This document shows positions 42,031-50,273 of a DNA stretch of 64,000 nt, one piece after another. A model generated the notes under the pieces. The model was not told the DNA's origin. It was given only the letters and a program-made list of their open reading frames with translations, and did no database searches. The stretch's first letter is position 1; each line of letters opens with the position of its first letter. The translations under genes and the position numbers were made by a program. Origin of the DNA: Mesorhizobium loti CJ3sym (GTDB lineage Bacteria > Pseudomonadota > Alphaproteobacteria > Rhizobiales > Rhizobiaceae); assembly GCF_000472785.1 (NCBI RefSeq), contig NZ_AXAL01000002.1:248001-312000 (forward strand). Reading direction: 5' to 3'.

Positions 42031-42323
42031 GCACGACATTCTGGATCATCATCGCTGGCGCGATCGCCACCTATCTGACACGCATCGGCGGACACCTGGT
42101 GATCTCGCGCTTCGACAACATCCATCCGCGCGTCGAGGCCGGCCTCAACGCCGTGCCAGCGGCCGTGCTGACGACGCTGGTGGCGCCGGAACTGCTCAAT
42201 GCCGGGCCGGCGGAATGGGCGGCGCTGGTGGTGACTGCGGTGGTGTCGCTGCGTGGCGGGCTGATGGCGATGTTCTTGGCCGGAGCAGCGGTGTTGATCC
42301 TTGCGCGGCAGTTCGTGGGGTAA
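42027..42323 (+). CDS. azlD: AzlD-family branched-chain amino acid exporter, small subunit
   Basis: A 98-aa protein with three to four transmembrane segments. TYLTRIGGHLVIS and LNAVPAAVLTTLVAP are family hallmarks. It is the small partner of AzlC, and its start overlaps the azlC stop. A palindromic repeat that may terminate the transcript follows about 30 bp downstream. Confidence 0.9.
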   Translation: MSTTFWIIIAGAIATYLTRIGGHLVISRFDNIHPRVEAGLNAVPAAVLTTLVAPELLNAGPAEWAALVVTAVVSLRGGLMAMFLAGAAVLILARQFVG

Positions 42324-42352
42324 GTTTTTCCGGCGCGATCGTTTCGAACGTT

Positions 42353-42411
42353 GGCGCCGCCCCCCATTGCCCTGCCGGGCATTTCTCCCCGTATAGTGAC
42401 GGGGAGAAAGA
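42353..42411. repeat. Palindromic repeat related to the element inside the oxoprolinase gene
   Basis: It contains CATTGCCCTGCCGGGCAT, which matches the reverse complement of the 7723-7738 segment closely. A 9-bp stem TTTCTCCCC (42382-42390) with GGGGAGAAA (42401-42409) follows. It sits between the convergent azlD and aminopeptidase genes and could end transcription from both sides. It appears to be half of the element at 7699-7825. Confidence 0.75.
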
Positions 42412-42419
42412 GGCTCACT

Positions 42420-44264
42420 TCAAATCTTCGAGTCGTGAGGCAATGGCGCCGTCGCCTTTTCCAGCCAGGCCAGCGTTTCGCCATCAAGCATCGGTCCGAT
42501 CTCGGCCAGTACCCTTGCATGGTATTGGTCGAGCCACTGCAATTCATCTCGGTTCAAGAGGTCGGTGCGCACCAGCCTGACGTCAATCGGCGCCAGCGTC
42601 AGCGTCTCGAATGCATGCATGGCGATGTCGCCGCCTTCGATATGTCCGGCCGGCGTCACCAGGATGAGGTTCTCGATGCGGATGCCATAAGAACCTTCCT
42701 TGTAATAGCCCGGCTCGTTGGACAGCATCATGCCTTCGAGCAGCTTTTCGGTACCGGTGCGGGCGATGCGCTGTGGGCCTTCATGCACGGCGAGATAGGA
42801 GCCGACACCATGGCCGGTGCCATGGGCGAAGTCGCAGCCATGCTTCCACAGCGCCATGCGGGCGACGGCGTCGATCTCCGAGCCGCGCGTGCCGGCGGGA
42901 AAGCGCAGCGTCGAAATGCCGATCATGCCTTTCAGCACCAGCGTGAAGCGCTCGCGCATCTCCTGTGTCGGCTCTCCGATCGGCACGGTGCGGGTGATGT
43001 CGGTGGTGCCGTCCTGATACTGCGCGCCGGAATCGAGTAGGAACAGCTCGCCGGCCTGCAGCTTGCGGCTGGTGGCGCGCGACACGCGGTAATGCATGAT
43101 GGCACCGTTCGGGCCGGCGCCGGAAATGGTGTCGAAGGAGACGTCGCGCAGCGGCATCTGCGTTTCCTCGCCGGTCTGCCGGCGGCTCTCTTCCAGCCTG
43201 GTGACGACCGCGATCTCGTCGAGCGAGCCGGGTTTCTGGCGCTCCAGCCAGCACAAAAGCTTGGCCACCGCCGCACCGTCCCGGCGATGCGCGGCGCGCG
43301 AGCCGTTGATTTCGGCCTGGTTCTTGGTGGCGCGCGGGATGCGGGCAGGATCTGGCGCGGCAATCAACGTGCCGCCATTGTCCTCGACCAGCATGCGCAG
43401 CCTGTCGGCCGCCAGCACCGGGTCGAGCGCGATCTTCGCGCCGCTCTTGGCGAGGGCTACGATCGCCGCCTCGAATTCGCCGGGCTCGTGCAGATCGGCA
43501 AGCTGGGTGAGATAGGCCGCGACCTGGCGCGAGAATTTGCGCTTGTCCATGAACAGCTGGTGCGATCCATCGGCGGCGAGGATGGCAAAGCCAAGCGCCA
43601 GCGGCGTGTGCGGCACGTCGCCGCCACGGATGTTGAAGGCCCAGGCGATGGAGGAGGGGTCGGTCAGCACCGCATGAGTGGCGCCGTCCTTGCCGATCGC
43701 TGCCGCCAGCCGGGCCAGCTTGTCCTTGGCGAGCTCGCCCGCAAAGCCGATCGGGTGCAGTTCGACCGGGGCCACCGGCGCCTCCGGTTGATCCTTCCAG
43801 ATGATGTCGATCGGATTCCTGTCGAGTGGCACCAGCACGGCGCCGGTCTTGTCGGCCGCGGCCTGCAGCGCCTTGACCTCGCTGAGCGTGTGCAGCCAGG
43901 GATCGAAGCCGAGCCGCGCGCCCTTGCCGATATTGTCTTTCAGCCAGACAGCGGGCGGGTTGTCGACCAGGCTTTCGATCGAAAAGATGTCGAGATCGAC
44001 CTCGCCCCGCACCTGCAGCGTGTAGCGCCCGTCGACAAAGACGAAGGCGCGGTCGCGCAGCACGATGGCGACACCGGCCGAACCGCTGAAGCCGGTCAGC
44101 CATTTCAGCCGTGCCGAACGGTCGGCGACATATTCGCCCTGGTGTTCGTCGGCGCGCGGAACGATGAAACCATCGAGGCCATTGGCGGCCAGCCATTGGC
44201 GTAACAGCGCCACACGTGGCTTGCCGACAGCCGGGTCGCCGGCGGAATCGAAGGTCTGGAACAT
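42420..44264 (-). CDS. pepP: Xaa-Pro aminopeptidase (M24B family)
   Basis: A 614-aa metallopeptidase that removes an N-terminal residue preceding proline. It has two creatinase-type N-terminal domains, the M24 catalytic domain, and a C-terminal M24_C domain. Metal ligands are visible in LLDSGAQYQDGTTDITRT (two Asp), GTGHGVGSYLAVHEGP (His), MLSNEPGYYKEG (Glu) and GIRIENL (Glu). The ATG at 44264 has AAGGAGG 9 bp upstream and gives the typical MFQTFDSAG start. It is cytoplasmic. Confidence 0.92.
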   Translation of the reverse strand: MFQTFDSAGDPAVGKPRVALLRQWLAANGLDGFIVPRADEHQGEYVADRSARLKWLTGFSGSAGVAIVLRDRAFVFVDGRYTLQVRGEVDLDIFSIESLVDNPPAVWLKDNIGKGARLGFDPWLHTLSEVKALQAAADKTGAVLVPLDRNPIDIIWKDQPEAPVAPVELHPIGFAGELAKDKLARLAAAIGKDGATHAVLTDPSSIAWAFNIRGGDVPHTPLALGFAILAADGSHQLFMDKRKFSRQVAAYLTQLADLHEPGEFEAAIVALAKSGAKIALDPVLAADRLRMLVEDNGGTLIAAPDPARIPRATKNQAEINGSRAAHRRDGAAVAKLLCWLERQKPGSLDEIAVVTRLEESRRQTGEETQMPLRDVSFDTISGAGPNGAIMHYRVSRATSRKLQAGELFLLDSGAQYQDGTTDITRTVPIGEPTQEMRERFTLVLKGMIGISTLRFPAGTRGSEIDAVARMALWKHGCDFAHGTGHGVGSYLAVHEGPQRIARTGTEKLLEGMMLSNEPGYYKEGSYGIRIENLILVTPAGHIEGGDIAMHAFETLTLAPIDVRLVRTDLLNRDELQWLDQYHARVLAEIGPMLDGETLAWLEKATAPLPHDSKI

Positions 44265-44400
44265 GATGGGCCTCCTTGTCGTCGCGCGACCGTAGCGTAT
44301 GGGCTCGAAAATCGGAATCGATTTCCAGCCGGCGCAACCTGCTACAGCGTCACTTGACTGACAACCAACTGAGCTTGGTCCAGCAGTCACGTGAAGGGAC

Positions 44401-44546
44401 GTTTTCGACTTCTCTCAGCGACGCCATGCTTGTCGAAGCCGGCTTCGACGTGCAGCTGGCGCGGAACGCCACGCTTGGCCTGTCCTATGCCGGAAAGTTT
44501 GGCCTTCGACAACGGCTTCAAGGCCAATCTGGGCATCAAATTCTAG
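44401..44546 (+). pseudogene. Fragment of an autotransporter beta-barrel C terminus
   Basis: Frame 1 reads SDAMLVEAGFDVQLARNATLG followed by LSYAGKF. After a one-base shift near 44500 the adjacent frame reads AFDNGFKANLGIKF and a TAG stop at 44544-44546. The joined reading matches the end of autotransporter barrels, including the terminal Phe. The passenger and most of the barrel are missing. The roughly 320-bp gap between the aminopeptidase and prmA genes is otherwise empty. Confidence 0.65.
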
Positions 44547-44585
44547 GAATTGGACAGGCGAGGATCGGCAGTTGCCTTGCCGGTC

Positions 44586-45458
44586 TCAGTGCTTGAGGTG
44601 GATCGTCACCCAGCCCTCGCGGTGCAGAGTGCGCACGTGCCGAAAATTCTGGCCGACATAGGCCGAGATGACGGCGTCACGCTGGCGCTCGAGAATGCCT
44701 GACAGCACGATCGAGCCGCCAAGCGCGATATGCCCGGCCATTTGCGGCGCCAGCCGCATCAGCGGCCGCGCCAATATGTTGGCGACGATGAGATCGAAGG
44801 GCGCGCGCTTACCGAAGATCGGGTGGTGGAAGCCCGGCGCTGTCACTGTTTCGATCAGCGCCTTGACGTGGTTGAGCCGCGCATTGGCGGCAGCGACCCG
44901 CACCGCCACCGGATCGATGTCGGTGGCGAGCACCGGGATACGCGCGAGTTTGGCAACGGCGATCGCCAGCACGGCGCTGCCGGTGCCGAGGTCGAGCGCA
45001 TTGCGCGGATGCTCGCGCCGCACCACTTTCTCCAGCATTTCCAGGCAGCCTGATGTGGTGCCGTGATGGCCGGTGCCGAAGGCAAGGCCAGCCTCGATCT
45101 CAATGGCGAGTTCGCCGCTGTGGCGCTTCCTGCGGTCATGTCCGCCATGGACGAAGAAGCGGCCGGCGCGCACCGGCTTCAACCCTTCCAGCGAGTGCAC
45201 CACCCAGTCGATGTCAGGCAGTGCCTCGCGCCCGATCGGCTTCGCCAACGCGAGGCCGGCGAGAATGTCCTTCATCCGCGCCTCGACGGCATCGACGTCG
45301 CCGTCGGTGTAAAGCGAGACTTCGTGGATATCCTGGTCCTCGTCGACCTCGATCACGGCGATCGGCAGGCCTTCATCCTCGAAGGCCGTTTCCAGCGCTG
45401 CGAAGACGCGCTCAGCCTCGGTCTTTCCCGTGGTGAAATAGAGCCTGGTCTGGGTCAT
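44586..45458 (-). CDS. prmA: Ribosomal protein L11 methyltransferase PrmA
   Basis: A 290-aa SAM-dependent methyltransferase that trimethylates ribosomal protein L11. The N-terminal substrate-recognition domain is followed by the class I methyltransferase with [38 protein letters not shown] and the product-binding [12 protein letters not shown]. The length is normal for the family. It lies 31 bp downstream of the SCO1-like gene on the same strand. Confidence 0.93.
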   Translation of the reverse strand: MTQTRLYFTTGKTEAERVFAALETAFEDEGLPIAVIEVDEDQDIHEVSLYTDGDVDAVEARMKDILAGLALAKPIGREALPDIDWVVHSLEGLKPVRAGRFFVHGGHDRRKRHSGELAIEIEAGLAFGTGHHGTTSGCLEMLEKVVRREHPRNALDLGTGSAVLAIAVAKLARIPVLATDIDPVAVRVAAANARLNHVKALIETVTAPGFHHPIFGKRAPFDLIVANILARPLMRLAPQMAGHIALGGSIVLSGILERQRDAVISAYVGQNFRHVRTLHREGWVTIHLKH

Positions 45459-45489
45459 GCGATGCGGCCTTGTCTGGGCATGAGGTGTC

Positions 45490-46107
45490 TCAGGACCACC
45501 TCTTCCACCAAGGCGTTTTCACATTTCCGCTCTCGCCTTTTGCCAACCGCTTCAGTTTGGCGACCGCCGTATCCGCGCTTTCGCCATAGGCGATCGTGCC
45601 GGCAAAGTCGCCCTTGCCATTGAGCAGCAGCACCGAGGCGGTGTGGTCCATCGTGTAGTCGCCGTCGCCGGTGTCGACCTTCTTCCAGTAGATGCCGAAC
45701 GCCTTGGCCATGGCGTGGACCTTGTCCGGGTCACCCGTAATGCCGGTGATGCGGTCGGAAAAATTGCTGACATAGGTGTTCATCACCGCCGGCGTGTCGC
45801 GCTCCGGGTCAACGGAGACGAAATAGGCGTGCAAGGTCTTGCCGTCGTCGCCGAGCGTCTTCAGCCAGCCGGAGAGCTCGAACAGCGTGGTCGGGCAGAC
45901 TTCGGGGCAATGGGTGAAGCCGAAGAAGACGACGCTGGGCTGTCCCCTGAAGGCGGCTTCGGTGATCGGTGCGCCTTTCTGGTCGACGAGGGTGAAGGGC
46001 GCGCCGAACGGTTCGCCGCCATAATGGCCGCGATAGAAGTCAAAGGTCAGCCAGCCGATGCCGGCCACCATCAAAACGAGAATGCCGACCAGGATAGAAC
46101 GCATCAT
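45490..46107 (-). CDS. SCO1/SenC-family copper chaperone
   Basis: A 205-aa thioredoxin-fold protein anchored by an N-terminal helix ([18 protein letters not shown]). The copper-binding CPEVCP motif is in [14 protein letters not shown], and the distal copper-ligand His is in [15 protein letters not shown] proteins deliver copper to the CuA site of cytochrome c oxidase in the periplasm. No oxidase genes are nearby, so it acts at a distance. It is divergent from the creA-like gene. Confidence 0.92.
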   Translation of the reverse strand: MMRSILVGILVLMVAGIGWLTFDFYRGHYGGEPFGAPFTLVDQKGAPITEAAFRGQPSVVFFGFTHCPEVCPTTLFELSGWLKTLGDDGKTLHAYFVSVDPERDTPAVMNTYVSNFSDRITGITGDPDKVHAMAKAFGIYWKKVDTGDGDYTMDHTASVLLLNGKGDFAGTIAYGESADTAVAKLKRLAKGESGNVKTPWWKRWS

Positions 46108-46295
46108 CAGAAAGGTCCGTCTGCAGAAATCATCGCGCCGGCTCGATGCCGCGCCGGAGCGACACTCTTAGCGGTTCGACCCTGCGCAGGCAAAGTGCCG
46201 CGTTGCCGCAACCGCGGTGGTGTTGACGCATCTGCTTGCAAAGCCGGGCAATTCGTCCCACCTGAGACCGGCAACTCGAACCGCAGGAGGCTCCT

Positions 46296-46784
46296 TTGCT
46301 GAAATTTATGGGTGGCGCGTTGGCCGCGTGCGTTGTGCTTGGCGCCGGTGGCGCGGTTGCCGAGGAAGTCGGCAAGGTTGGCGTCGACTGGGTCGGCAAT
46401 GACATCATCGTCGAAGCGATCAAGGATCCGAAGGTGGATGGCGTGACCTGCCATGTCTCCTATTTCGACCGCAGCGTCATCGATCGCCTGCACAAGGGCA
46501 ACTGGTTCGAGGATCCCTCCGATTCCTCGATCTCCTGCCGTCAGACCGGCCCGATCACCATCGGCGACATCGACATGAGCGAGGGCGGCGAGGAAGTGTT
46601 CAAGCAAGGCATCAGCCTGATCTGGAAAAAGCAGGTGGTGAACCGCATCTACGACAAGACCAACGAAACGCTGATCTATCTCTCGCACTCACGCCAGGTG
46701 CAGAACGGCTCGGCCAAGATGTCGGTCACGACAGTGCCGCTCTACGGCCAGAACGTGGTGTGGAGCAAGGGCAAGCCGAAATAA
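46296..46784 (+). CDS. creA: CreA family protein
   Basis: A 162-aa exported protein. The signal peptide ends near GGAVAEE. The mature part has the CreA features VGVDWVGNDIIVEAIKDPKVDGVTCHVSYFDR, SDSSISCRQTGPI and KKQVVNRIYDKTNETLIYLSHS. The two conserved Cys could form a disulfide. Function is unknown. It starts with TTG at 46296, chosen because GCAGGAGG is 6 bp upstream; the next ATG (46308) is too far from it. Confidence 0.88.
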   Translation: MLKFMGGALAACVVLGAGGAVAEEVGKVGVDWVGNDIIVEAIKDPKVDGVTCHVSYFDRSVIDRLHKGNWFEDPSDSSISCRQTGPITIGDIDMSEGGEEVFKQGISLIWKKQVVNRIYDKTNETLIYLSHSRQVQNGSAKMSVTTVPLYGQNVVWSKGKPK

Positions 46785-46820
46785 GCGGGTCGACTCTTTC
46801 CCGGAACGGAGCTGACGGAC

Positions 46821-46846
46821 GATTGGTCCCGCTTGCGGGACCAATC
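46821..46846. repeat. Perfect 12-bp inverted repeat between creA and the acyltransferase gene
   Basis: GATTGGTCCCGC and its exact complement GCGGGACCAATC are separated only by TT. No T run follows on either strand. It ends 22 bp before the acyltransferase start codon, so it could be an operator or a hairpin that hides the ribosome site. Confidence 0.8.
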
Positions 46847-46868
46847 GCTCGGGGGTAAAGCCGCCCGC

Positions 46869-47510
46869 ATGGACCGTTCCGAAAACCTCGTCCTGAAAGA
46901 TCCCGAGCCGCGCATCCATCCGACCGCGGAGCTGAAAGCGTGCAAGCTCGGCCGCTACGCCTCGATCGGCGAGCGGGTGGTGTTGCGCGAGGTGAGCGTC
47001 GGCGACTTCTCCTATTTCGAGCGCCATTCAGAGGCGATCTATACGAGCATCGGCAAATTCTGCTCGATCGCCGCCAACAGCCGCATCAATGCGCTGGAGC
47101 ATCCGATCGAAAGGCTGACCCAACACAAGGTCAGCTATCGGCCGAACGAGTATTTTCGCTGGCTGGGTGTCGATGCGGCATTCCGCGAACGGCGGCAGTC
47201 GAACGCCGTGACCATCGGCCATGACGTCTGGGTCGGCCATGGCGCGGTGATCATGCCTGGCATCACGATCGGCAATGGTGCGGTCATCGGCGCCAACGCG
47301 GTTGTGACGCAGGATGTACCATCCTACACGATCGTCGTCGGCGTGCCGGCAAAGCCGCTCAGGCCTCGGTTTGCGCCTGACATCGCGGCGCGGATCGAAG
47401 CGCTCGCCTGGTGGGACTGGCCGGTCGAAAAACTCGCCAGGGCGGTTCCCGACATCCAGGCAATGCCGATCGAGGCCTTCCTCGATCGCTGGGAAAACGA
47501 CGCCGTTTAA
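46869..47510 (+). CDS. Hexapeptide-repeat acyltransferase, phosphonate-metabolism type
   Basis: A 213-aa left-handed beta-helix protein. It has IHPTAELKACKLGRYASIGERVVLREVSVGDFSYFERHSE, the loop IGKFCSIAANSRINALEHP, the catalytic-type GHDVWVGHGAVIMPGITIGNGAVIGANAVVTQDVP, and the end ALAWWDWPVEKL. This pattern fits the phosphonate-associated transferase family (TIGR03308) and its relatives in the xenobiotic acetyltransferase group. No phn genes are present here, so the acceptor is unknown. The ATG at 46869 follows a weak GGGG. Confidence 0.83.
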   Translation: MDRSENLVLKDPEPRIHPTAELKACKLGRYASIGERVVLREVSVGDFSYFERHSEAIYTSIGKFCSIAANSRINALEHPIERLTQHKVSYRPNEYFRWLGVDAAFRERRQSNAVTIGHDVWVGHGAVIMPGITIGNGAVIGANAVVTQDVPSYTIVVGVPAKPLRPRFAPDIAARIEALAWWDWPVEKLARAVPDIQAMPIEAFLDRWENDAV

Positions 47511-47758
47511 GCCAGCATCCACACTCGTTCCACTCGCTTCCCGTCGTTCGAAGCGGCGCGCATTCCGTTGGGGGAGAGGCTCTGACGGTAACCAATTTTC
47601 TTAACGTAAAATATTAAAGTTAAAAATTGGAAAACGGATTGCAACGACCAAATTAAGCACTCCATGGTTGCAAGACTTTTCGCGAAATGCACTAATCGAC
47701 ATAGGGGTAAGTCGTAAGAAGTCGAAGGAAACACTGTAAGCAACAATGGAGAGAAGTC

Positions 47759-48049
47759 ATGAAGAAGTTCGCACTTGTACTCACCGCTGCAATGGTTTCT
47801 TTCTCGACTGTCGGCGCCTATGCCGGCGGCTGGGGAGGTGGTGGTAGCCTGATCAACGTGTCGCCGTCCATCGGCCTCGGCCAGGTGAACGCATTGAATG
47901 GAGTCCTGAATGGCAACAACATCCTGAGCGGCAATGTCGTTTCGGGCATTCTCGACGGCAACAAGACCAACGTCCTTACCGGCGTTCTCTCCGGTATCGG
48001 CGTCAACGTCCTGGGCGGCAACAGCTACAAGCTGGGCGGCCATCACTAA
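47759..48049 (+). CDS. Small secreted Gly/Asn-rich protein
   Basis: A 96-aa protein with a clear type I signal peptide (MKKFALVLTAAMVSFSTVGAYA) and a 74-residue mature chain rich in Gly, Asn, Val, Leu and Ser. The chain has a loose periodic pattern: VNALNGVLNGNNILSGNV, VSGILDGNKTNVLTGVLSG, INVLGGN. There is no Cys. Such patterns suit amyloid-like or solenoid structures, but none is recognised. The ATG follows GGAGAGAAG. About 250 bp of AT-rich DNA precede it, and a hairpin follows. Function unknown. Confidence 0.75.
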   Translation: MKKFALVLTAAMVSFSTVGAYAGGWGGGGSLINVSPSIGLGQVNALNGVLNGNNILSGNVVSGILDGNKTNVLTGVLSGIGVNVLGGNSYKLGGHH

Positions 48050-48080
48050 GCAGTAAAGTCAGGGGTAATCCCCTGTCGGG

Positions 48081-48109
48081 GGCAGGAGGGTCTCGTACAC
48101 CCTCCTGCC
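48081..48109. terminator. Hairpin after the small secreted protein gene
   Basis: Perfect 10-bp stem GGCAGGAGGG / CCCTCCTGCC with a 9-nt loop, preceded by a smaller stem AGGGG-TAAT-CCCCT. The T run is weak. It separates this gene from the convergent barrel-protein gene. Confidence 0.65.
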
Positions 48110-48182
48110 TCGCTGGTTTGTTCCCGAGAAGAAAACAAGCCAGAAATCCGGCCAAAAATCCGGTTTTGCGCGCAGGACGATG

Positions 48183-49454
48183 TCAGATCTTGGCGCGCAC
48201 CGCGACGAATGCATCAACGGTGTGCTCGCGGTCGTCGATCACCGTCTTGATTGTGCGGGAAACGTCGACCCGAAACACGAAGCTCAGCGACTTGGTCCCG
48301 TCATATGTCGCCTCGGCATAAATGCCGTCACGGCGCTCCTGGTTCTCGTAGAGCAGATTGTCCTTGATCTCATAGAAGATGCCGGATGCGACGCCCAGGT
48401 TCTCGCGCACCTTCATGCCGAGTTCCAGCTCCGCGCGCTGCAGCCATGAGGCCAGCGGGTCGTCGGTGTTGGACGTCTCGTAGCGGCCGAAATAGGTGCC
48501 GCGCAATTCGAAGCCGCGCGGCAGGGGTTTGCTGAAGGTGACCTGCCAGGTCGGGCGCCAGCGCTGGTAGATGTCGTTGGCACCGCGCAGGAACTCCGCG
48601 CCCAGCGCTACGCCGAGCGTCGAGCCGTCAGCGGCCTTGTAGGCGGCTTCGGCGCGCAGTGTATAGGCGTTGAACGACAGGAACAGCGGCGGAAAGCCGA
48701 TCTGTTCGACGCTGGCGAAAAGCGCCGATGCGGATGCGCCAAAGGCGAACTGGCCGACAGTGTGGGTGATCCTCGACGCGAGTTGGAAGAGGTTGCGGTT
48801 GGCGTGCAGCTTCGCCGGCAGGATCAGGTCATCCTGGAAATGCGTCGCGCCGAGCTTCTCGAAGCTGTCGGCGGCTTCGAGAATCAGCGATGTCGCATTG
48901 CCGAGGTCGATGCCGAGCTGCGTCTGGGCGGCGAAGACCTGCTTGGCCTCGCGTGTTCCCAGCGTCAGCGGACCTATGTCCAGATTGTCGCCGGTGCTGG
49001 AGACGCGGTAGCTCAGCGTTCCCTTCAGTTCGAGACCCGGCGCCAGCCGGCGGAACGCCTCGCCCGACACTCCCATTGTGCGGTCATCTTCGATCGAGGT
49101 CTTGTCGTAATGCGAGACCTGGAAGTCCGCATTGACCTTCGCGTAGGCGTCGTTGTCGCCCCACTGCTTTTGCAGCGTGCCGCGCAGCTGCGAGTACCAG
49201 TCAGAGACATTGCGGTCGCTGTCCAGCGCGTTGTTGGTGAAGTGCCGTTCGAGACTGCCGGTGATCGTGGGATCGGTCGAGGGTGCCGCCGCCGGGTCGG
49301 TTGTCGGCTCGGCTGCCGGTACGGTCGTGGACTCGGCCCTGGCCGTTACCGCCGCGCAGGACATCAGCAGGCCGAGAGCTGCGCTGGCGAGCAAGCTGCG
49401 GGAAAGTGGAGCGACCGTCTGTCTGTGTGCCGGTCGGCGCTTTCGGGAAACCAT
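48183..49454 (-). CDS. Predicted outer-membrane beta-barrel protein
   Basis: An exported protein of about 423 aa. The signal peptide runs to CAAVTARA, then an acidic Thr/Pro/Ala linker leads into a chain of alternating amphipathic strands (LKGTLSYRVSST, FELRGTYFGRYE, LSFVFRVDVSRTIKT) ending in a charged RAKI. The pattern resembles outer-membrane beta-barrel (OMP_b-brl_2-like) proteins of rhizobia. No specific function is recognised. The ATG at 49454 is chosen because the reading from 49490 would take its first residues from a palindromic repeat. Confidence 0.75.
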   Translation of the reverse strand: MVSRKRRPAHRQTVAPLSRSLLASAALGLLMSCAAVTARAESTTVPAAEPTTDPAAAPSTDPTITGSLERHFTNNALDSDRNVSDWYSQLRGTLQKQWGDNDAYAKVNADFQVSHYDKTSIEDDRTMGVSGEAFRRLAPGLELKGTLSYRVSSTGDNLDIGPLTLGTREAKQVFAAQTQLGIDLGNATSLILEAADSFEKLGATHFQDDLILPAKLHANRNLFQLASRITHTVGQFAFGASASALFASVEQIGFPPLFLSFNAYTLRAEAAYKAADGSTLGVALGAEFLRGANDIYQRWRPTWQVTFSKPLPRGFELRGTYFGRYETSNTDDPLASWLQRAELELGMKVRENLGVASGIFYEIKDNLLYENQERRDGIYAEATYDGTKSLSFVFRVDVSRTIKTVIDDREHTVDAFVAVRAKI

Positions 49455-49477
49455 GCTCCGCGCACTCCGGACTGAAA

Positions 49478-49514
49478 CCCCTTCCGCCATGCGGGGGTGG
49501 CGCAGCGGAAGGGG
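49478..49514. repeat. Palindromic repeat at the 5' end of the barrel-protein gene
   Basis: CCCCTTCCGC (49478-49487) and GCGGAAGGGG (49505-49514) are exact complements with a 17-nt loop. It lies directly upstream of the chosen start and includes an alternative ATG (49490) in the same frame. Confidence 0.7.
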
Positions 49515-49715
49515 CTGGAGGTAAACCGCTGTGAAGCGGAAGGAACAGGCTCTCTTGCCTGCACGGTTACCATGCCATTAAACCGATAAGGTGTGTTTTC
49601 TGTCAGATACGCGTTCTGCGTGTATTCAATTGCGCCTGATGAATTTGTTGCCGGCGGGAACCTGGAATGGGTGCTGTTTGTTTCTCATCGCGGCAGCCAT
49701 TGAGGATCTCGACAG

Positions 49716-50153
49716 ATGGAAAAGGTTTTCACCAGGATCGCCAACTGGGTGGCCCATATAACCGGCCTGCCGCTGACATTTGCCGCCTGCTGTCTGATCG
49801 TCGTCGTCTGGGCGGTGAGCGGGCCGCTCTTCTCCTTCTCCGACACCTGGCAACTGGTGATCAACACCGGCACGACCATCATCACTTTCCTGATGGTGTT
49901 CCTCATCCAGAACACCCAGAACCGCGACGGCGCCGCGATCCAGGCCAAGCTCGATGAACTGATCCGGGTCAGCGAGGGCCACAACCATTTCATCGGCATC
50001 GAGCACCTGACAGAGTCCGAGGTCGAGGAAATCCGCGACAAGTGCGAGCGGGCGGCGAAGCGGCATGACCAGCGGCATGATGAGAAGATCGCCACCATGG
50101 CCGCGAAAAAGGTCGTGGCGCAGAAGCGTCCGCCAAAAAAGAACGCCGCGTAA
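49716..50153 (+). CDS. Low-affinity iron permease family protein
   Basis: A 145-aa membrane protein of the PF04120 family. It has two transmembrane segments (LTFAACCLIVVVWAVSGPLF and LVINTGTTIITFLMVFLIQ) followed by the hallmark NTQNRDGAAIQAKLDELI and a Lys-rich cytoplasmic tail. Despite the name, iron transport by bacterial members is unproven. The start follows GAGGATCTCGACAG. Confidence 0.88.
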   Translation: MEKVFTRIANWVAHITGLPLTFAACCLIVVVWAVSGPLFSFSDTWQLVINTGTTIITFLMVFLIQNTQNRDGAAIQAKLDELIRVSEGHNHFIGIEHLTESEVEEIRDKCERAAKRHDQRHDEKIATMAAKKVVAQKRPPKKNAA

Positions 50154-50205
50154 GCGCCTCAGATTGAACGATAAATCAACCTCAGGGTCATGCCTGTTCT
50201 TGTTT

Positions 50206-50273
50206 GAGCATGACCTGGTTCGAAAACCCGTTCCTATCCTCGAGGCAGGCTCGAAGTTTTCGAGATGATGCTC
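50206..50273. repeat. Palindromic intergenic repeat covering the stop codon of the SDR gene
   Basis: The arms GAGCATGAC and the near-complement GATGATGCTC bound a unit with TTCGAAAAC and GTTTTCGA arms inside. The motif (TTGTTTGAGCATGA, then CGAAAACCCGTTCC, then TTTTCGAGATGATGCTC) is a degenerate copy of a very common rhizobial intergenic repeat. Its right end contributes two bases of the leftward gene's stop codon (50272-50274). Confidence 0.72.
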
